DNA of 64,000 nt, taken from positions 13,828,501 to 13,892,500 of the forward strand of contig CM077599.1 in the NCBI GenBank assembly GCA_039654915.1. Reading direction: 5' to 3'. The DNA is from Aquilaria yunnanensis (taxonomy: Eukaryota > Streptophyta > Magnoliopsida > Malvales > Thymelaeaceae). This document shows, piece after piece, positions 58,798 through 64,000 of this stretch (position 1 is the stretch's first letter; every line of letters begins with the position of its first letter). The notes under the pieces are model-generated. The model saw only the letters and a list, made by a program, of their open reading frames with translations. It ran no database searches and was not told the DNA's origin. Both the position numbers and the translations under genes were made by a program.

Positions 58798-60591
58798 TAT
58801 TTTGGTCTAAAAAATATTACATACACTATAAAACAGCGAAAGAATAAAATCCACTATAGCACCACTCCTTTTCCACTGAAAACCTGCTTCAGCCTTCAAA
58901 CTCCTGCTCTATAGATTAGAGTTGTTGTTGGTGCACCATCGGTCGAACCCCCTCTCCTCGAATATACAGCTATCATGTCCCTGGTTGCGGCTGCACCAGC
59001 ACCACTGTCAAGGTGGTCGGCAGTTGTTACCTATCACGGTCTGGTTCTTCTCTTTCCACTTTACTCTAACCTCACGTCTCTACTTCTCATTCTCGCTTAA
59101 ATCAGCCTCTCATGTCAACTGCCAACAATCAAGAGCTTCTTGAGACTTTCTCGGGAAACTTTATCTTTGTTTCATGTGTTTAGTGGTGGGTGTTTTTTTC
59201 TATTTCGACTCTTATAAGCATCTTCATAGGCCTTAAATATGGTGGCTTACTTGTATGGATTAAAATCTTTTATTTGACTTTCTTGGGATTAGGCGAAAGA
59301 AGAACAAGTAAAGGGATGAAGGACATGTCTAAACCTCTCGTGATTGCGGTTGTATGGTGGTTAATTGAAAGAAAAAAAAAATCTATAATTGCGTGGTTCC
59401 CTTAATAAAATATAGAGGGGATTGTTGAAATTGGTTATGCTTGCAAATAATCTTTCATAGGCTCCCAAACCTTTTACTTGCACAAGTATAATAACTGGTA
59501 TGCATCACAAACTACTACTTGAAAAGAATCATATATTCTAAGGGAAGTAATCATCTTAGACACATAAATCTGTCCAATCCTTGTGATGATATCTTGCCCA
59601 ACCTCATGATTCATCAGATTATTGCAAGTTATTAATCCGATGGTAATGTCAACTGCACTTTCCTGGCCACAACTTTTTACCATTAACTCAACAGATGTAG
59701 GAGGATGTAATGGGGATGAGAGGTTAGGATGAGGAAAACGAAATTGTTTTTAGAGTTTACAAGTGATAAATGGTGTAGCCAGTTACTTGGGAACTTCTGG
59801 AAATAGAAATGGAGCATGTTTAATTTTTAAGATGCTAAGAGGAGGGCAGATCAAATGCATAGACAGTTTTTTGTGCAAGTTTGCTTAGAGAGTCTCAGTA
59901 ATAATCATATGTTGTCAATATTATTTCAGTGGCAAGTAAGTTGAACATATGGACCTGTGGGAGGAAAGTTATACAACCTCAGTTCATTGGTTCATTTTCA
60001 AATTAGAGGTTTCTTCTTGTAAAAAGTGACAGTATATTTGTTGCTATTAGAAATGAAAACAAGTTGAATCTCCTATTGAAAAGTTCAAGTTTGAAGTTGA
60101 TTTGTTTTTATCAAGCTGATATTAACAAGTCTCAAATTTTAAATTCCAACTATTAATAAATCAAATTTCAAGTCTAATATTGTTAAACTTGAATTTTTAA
60201 TAAGGCTAATAGTAGATTAATATAATCGATAATATTATTTTATTTTAAAAATACCTAATTCCTAAACAGGTAAAATTAATTTGTTGTCAATAATCTTTTT
60301 ACATTGTTTCAAACGGGTCTATAACTTTCATTTTATCCACTTAAAGTCCCAATAGCCCTATTTCTTGTCCAAAAGTGTGATTATTCGTCAATTTTACAAT
60401 TAAAATTAATGAAATCTCGGAAAAACGCCAACTTGATCCCTAAATTTTATTCTTCCCACTTAAAGCACCATCAAGCCTTTAAATTTAACATTTTTTTCTC
60501 TTTCTCATCCATTTCAACTTCCCAGAAAAAAAAAAACAATTGCTTTGCTGTAGATTGATTCGCGTACCAAATCCCGGAAACCAAACATGTA
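58798..60591. other. Intergenic; one unassigned protein-like frame
   Basis: No recognised gene. The minus-strand frame 59683-59474 (MVKSCGQESAVDITIGLITC, then NNLMNHEVGQDIITRIGQIY) has a natural-looking amino acid composition and may be an exon relic, but I cannot name a family and see no flanking exons. Confidence 0.3.
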
Positions 60592-61038
60592 ATAACCGAT
60601 ATCTTCTTCCACTTACCTCCGAAGACCCTCGTCCGGCTCAAGGCATTGTCTAAGCATTTTCGCTCCTTAATCGACGCCCCCGATTTCGTTCAAGCCCACT
60701 TGCTTAGTTATCACCAGATCTAGTTGAATCTCGATCTCATCCTCAAAAGCTTGCATCTTTACACGACGGAGCTTGACTGTCTCGACATCGCTGTCTCTCT
60801 AGACTACCCTTGTGACTTCACATGTCCAGCCGACGTGTTTAGGACCTTCGATGGCTTGATCACCCTCCGCTACTCAGAGAAGAACCTAGCTTGGTTGAAC
60901 CCTTACACGAGAGAGATGTTCAAACTGCTGATTTCTCAAATCGACCCTCCAGGTGATGATTCCCGATCTGGGTATGTGTTTTATGACTTTGACAAAGATG
61001 TTCAAACTGTCGATTACTCCGATAGACCCTCCATGTGA
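60592..61038 (+). pseudogene. F-box protein pseudogene (truncated)
   Basis: Plus-strand frame begins ITDIFFHLPPKTLVRLKALS, then KHFRSLIDAPDFVQAHL, a clear F-box (binds SKP1 in SCF ubiquitin ligases). A TAG at 60721-60723 interrupts it; the same frame continues with LNLILK-like and LYTTELDCLDIAVSLDYP and LAWLNPYTREMFKLL as in CPR1-type F-box associated regions, ending at 61038, far short of the usual 350-400 residues. Two stops (TAATAA) immediately precede the F-box in frame, so no start codon is left. Confidence 0.8.
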
Positions 61039-64000
61039 TGGTTTAGTTTAAGGGAACTATTGCCGATGATGATGATTATGATGGTGATGATGCTTCTCTG
61101 AATTTCCTGTTTGATTGAGAGGTTAAGTCCGAGTGACCTAAACCTCGCCATCACTCCTTTCTTTACCCGAACCCTCCGCCCTAATCTTCATCGAATCACG
61201 AAGCACACAAGGAGGAAAACAAGAGGGCTTGGGGTTGATGGGTTTCCGTAATTGCTTCTAGGTTTGTCTGGTTCATCTGGTTCATCTAGTTTCTGTAATT
61301 GCTTCTGGGTTTGTCCGGTTTGTCTGCTTCTTCTGGGCATGGGAAGATCATTGGTGAGTCGAAGGTTGCCATTGTTGGGTTGGGAGGAAAGGATCGGGGG
61401 CCAAATGCCAAACTTACAGAGTTGAGGGTGTCTTGAGGAGAGAAAAAAATGTAGGAACAAGTTTGGTATTTTTCACTGAGATTCTATTAACCATGAAATT
61501 GAAATTGATAGAATCATAGGAGTATGCCACTCTGCCTGGGACAAAGAAGGAGAGAGTAGGGACTCTAAAAAGGATGAAATTAAGATTAAGGACCCGTTTG
61601 GGACAACGTGGAAAGGTTAGGGATGATAAATGAGGTTTACCTATTCCTAAAATTTTATTTCTTCTCCCTAATCCCGCAGGCGTCGTTTCGCTCTCTCTTG
61701 TGCAGCCTCGCCTCTCGCATCGGCATCGCATCCATTCCCAGTTTCTCACCCACCCAGCGCCCACGCCGAGTCGCAGAACACCCTTGGCCTCGTCAACCCC
61801 AAAGCAACAACGCTGCGACCTTCCCCAATTGCTTCTATACTGTAGCAGAGTTCCGCTCGGCCTTTCCAGATGCACTTTTCCACTGTCAACACTCTGACGC
61901 TGTCCATAGCTCCAATTCGTCACCAATTGCTCAAATAAGTTAGAGAAATAAAGGAAGTTGGCCCTTCCGTTCACTGCTGCTCTGGCCGTTGTTGTACTAC
62001 CCTGGTCTCCTAGCCCCCTTGATTCATTGCAAGTCGAATAGCAAAGAGGAGAGTTGGCACCTACCTCATTGCCCGTTGGAGACAAATATGGAGTAGAGAG
62101 AACCGAGCTCGTTGGACTCGCCGCTGTTGCCCGTTTGTCACCCGTCTATGAAGGAGGAGAAGACGATTCTGTGTTATAATTCCTATTTGGATACTTTTCC
62201 AGCGTGACTGGAAAAGAACACAAATTCTTTTGTGCTTCTATCCAATCAAAAGGTCGTTGTTCCATTATCAGGTTTAATTTTGTATTTGAATATTCACCTT
62301 TTTTTTGCATTGAAATGGCAGCTACGTGTTTGAATTTTCACTTTTTTTCAACTTAGCTATGTACACACATGCCAAACTCTATTCTTTAGCGACATAATTG
62401 TGCTAGCTTTGACTTTTAGTTAAATAGTTGACAGCATATGTGTGAGATGATTTTGAAATTGCATAATATACTGACTTCAGCATTGTTGTATCGTTGGTTT
62501 TTTATAATTATTTTACTAATTACCAACTTATTCAAGGAAAATGGTTTATCTTCAAAGCATTCTCAAACAGCAGAACTGGTGTTAGTAGATCAAGGTTTCT
62601 TTAGCTGGTTGAACTGCAGCAATGTGTGATTTTCCTGTCTCTGATCAGTTTTGATGAATTTAATCAAACTTTTGAGTCCTTGCCACTGAACACTGCTTCT
62701 TCAAGGTATTTGTTTTATGGACAGACATAAACCGCTACCAGTCTATGGGATATTAAATTACTATGTCTTAGTTACTTGTCTACTACTAGTTGTTTTGTCA
62801 GGTATTTTAAGTCGTATCTCGATTGTTAAGTTTCTTGTGGTTGGCTGTAGTTAGTTTGTGTTAAAAAATTAGTTGTGTATCCAATCTCAGCCAAGCTAGT
62901 TAGTGGGTTTTAGGTATCATTAATGGGATTGCAGTTGTCTTAGTGGCTTTAGCTATTGTGGATTTATATTCAATGATAAATGGGAAAAAAAAAAGACAAG
63001 TTTTGCCTATTCAGAAAAAGGAGAGAGAGGAAATGTCAGAAGGTCTGAAGGTCCCTCTGAAGAGTCTGAGATCATATTGTAATGAGTCCTAATCTTTCCT
63101 ATGGGAAAATTTCCGATAACTAAGGTTGGCACCGTAACAGTCTTTCACTGAAGTCCTACTCTGCTGTATTTGCACTTCAAGTGCCTTGGGAAGACAATTT
63201 GTCTTACTTCCTATCATTGTTGCTTCTCCAGGAACCAGCATTTGATCCATTTTTGCATGTGTAGTGTGTAAATATTGTTTGGCTATGTCCATTTGGCAGT
63301 AACTGAGGCCATCAGAGTTTGCAGCCTCAACCTGATCTGTTTTTTTGTCTTTCATGTATAAGATACAACTGATACAAGTTGTTATGATCCGTAAGGGGCA
63401 TTTAAGTTAGGTATGGTACTCACTTATCAGTTATAGTTCTTTGATGCTCTATAGCCTATGGCATCAGTAGATTTCGGGATCTTTATGTAGCCATCTGCAT
63501 GTTGGGTTGTAAAGCTTGTATTCTAGAGTGCTCCTTCTCCTTTATGTTATGTTAGAAGTGTCTTTATTCAAGCACAAAGGCTTCCAATAATTCTTCTGTG
63601 TCTAGGTGGATTCAGTGGTTATTCTTTTTGTTTCTTATGAGAATTTTAACAGGTTCCTTGAGCTCGAACATTGAATTGAGCTGTGAGCCTGTCAAGCCAC
63701 GAAGTCAAGCCTGAACCTTGAATCAAGGTTTCAGCTTATCGAGCTACTGAGCCGAGCCTAAACCTTTTTGAGCCGAGCTTCAATTCTCATTTATACGAGC
63801 TCGTTGAGCTTGACCTCAAGCCCAAGCTGAGACAAACCATAATGAGCCGAGCTTTGAGTCTGGGGTGTTTGGGCTCAGCTCGGCTCGTTTCTGCCCTTAG
63901 TCGCTATGAAGGCATTGGGTCAATAATGGTATGCACTCTTCCTGGCAGGGGTATGGATAGTAGCAAGTCTGGAAGGGTTTTTTTTTTTTTTTTTTGGGGG
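61039..64000. other. Intergenic to window end, no gene supported
   Basis: No confident gene. 61240-61340 has a local duplication of GTAATTGCTTCT(A/G)GGTTTGT. 61640-61900 is GC-richer with long frames on both strands but no family resemblance. The minus frame 63355-63089 is unassigned. 63660-63890 is dense in GAGCTCG/GAGCCGAGC motifs typical of decayed DNA transposons. The window ends in a T-run of about 22 followed by Gs. Confidence 0.35.

Noticed and set aside
61414..62085. 223-codon minus-strand ORF
   Set aside because: No recognisable domain, odd composition, competing long frames on the opposite strand in the same GC-richer patch; coding cannot be supported.
62730..63070. Possible solo LTR
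   Set aside because: Some LTR-like phrasing but no paired copy, no primer site and no target duplication could be found.

Overview
This is eudicot nuclear DNA. It carries multi-exon GT-AG genes of plant-specific families (SAE2, a CrRLK1L receptor kinase, chloroplast IMPL2, a DnaJ-X chaperone, a CIF-type peptide precursor). Around and inside them sit CRM-like and Athila-like LTR retrotransposons, a copia remnant, a CACTA element, long foldback elements and Stowaway MITEs. The species cannot be named from the sequence alone.

Layout. 1-3692 (+): 3' part of the SUMO E1 subunit SAE2. 4381-6942 (-): intronless CrRLK1L kinase close to BUPS1/2, convergent with SAE2. 7649-10772: old, deleted copia element with a nested 1.07-kb long-TIR element. 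10891-21557 (-): IMPL2, nine exons with an open frame, although intron 2 holds a 7.35-kb CRM-like gypsy element and intron 6 a Stowaway MITE. 21667-23252: RNase H and copia-like relics. 23490-36027: 12.5-kb Athila-like element with perfect target-site duplication (TSD) and near-identical LTRs. 37624-40408 (-): RING protein with an acylation-type N-terminus. 43914-47221: non-autonomous CACTA element packed with palindromes. 48009-49625 (-): small secreted peptide precursor of CIF type, not predicted as a single ORF. 50892-54352 (-): DnaJ-X chaperone. 55549-58797: two foldback elements. 60592-61038: F-box pseudogene. The remaining intervals are AT-rich with no gene I could support.

The host genes do not form a pathway. 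They are a SUMO-conjugation enzyme, a surface receptor kinase, a histidine/inositol-phosphate phosphatase, a probable ubiquitin ligase, a peptide hormone and a co-chaperone. The striking feature is the mobile-element stratigraphy. The old copia element (LTRs about 90% alike by eye) carries the nested TIR element. The CRM-like and Athila-like insertions are young (LTRs above 99% alike), yet their coding regions already hold stop codons. The most unusual signals are (i) twelve copies of a 14-bp palindrome in the Athila-like element, four in each LTR and four upstream of its third ORF next to a plausible intron; (ii) the divergent CIF-type peptide; and (iii) an essential-type gene that stays open across a sense-oriented centromere-type retrotransposon. 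All coordinates were read by hand from the sequence; splice sites come from GT/AG plus frame continuity, without transcripts.
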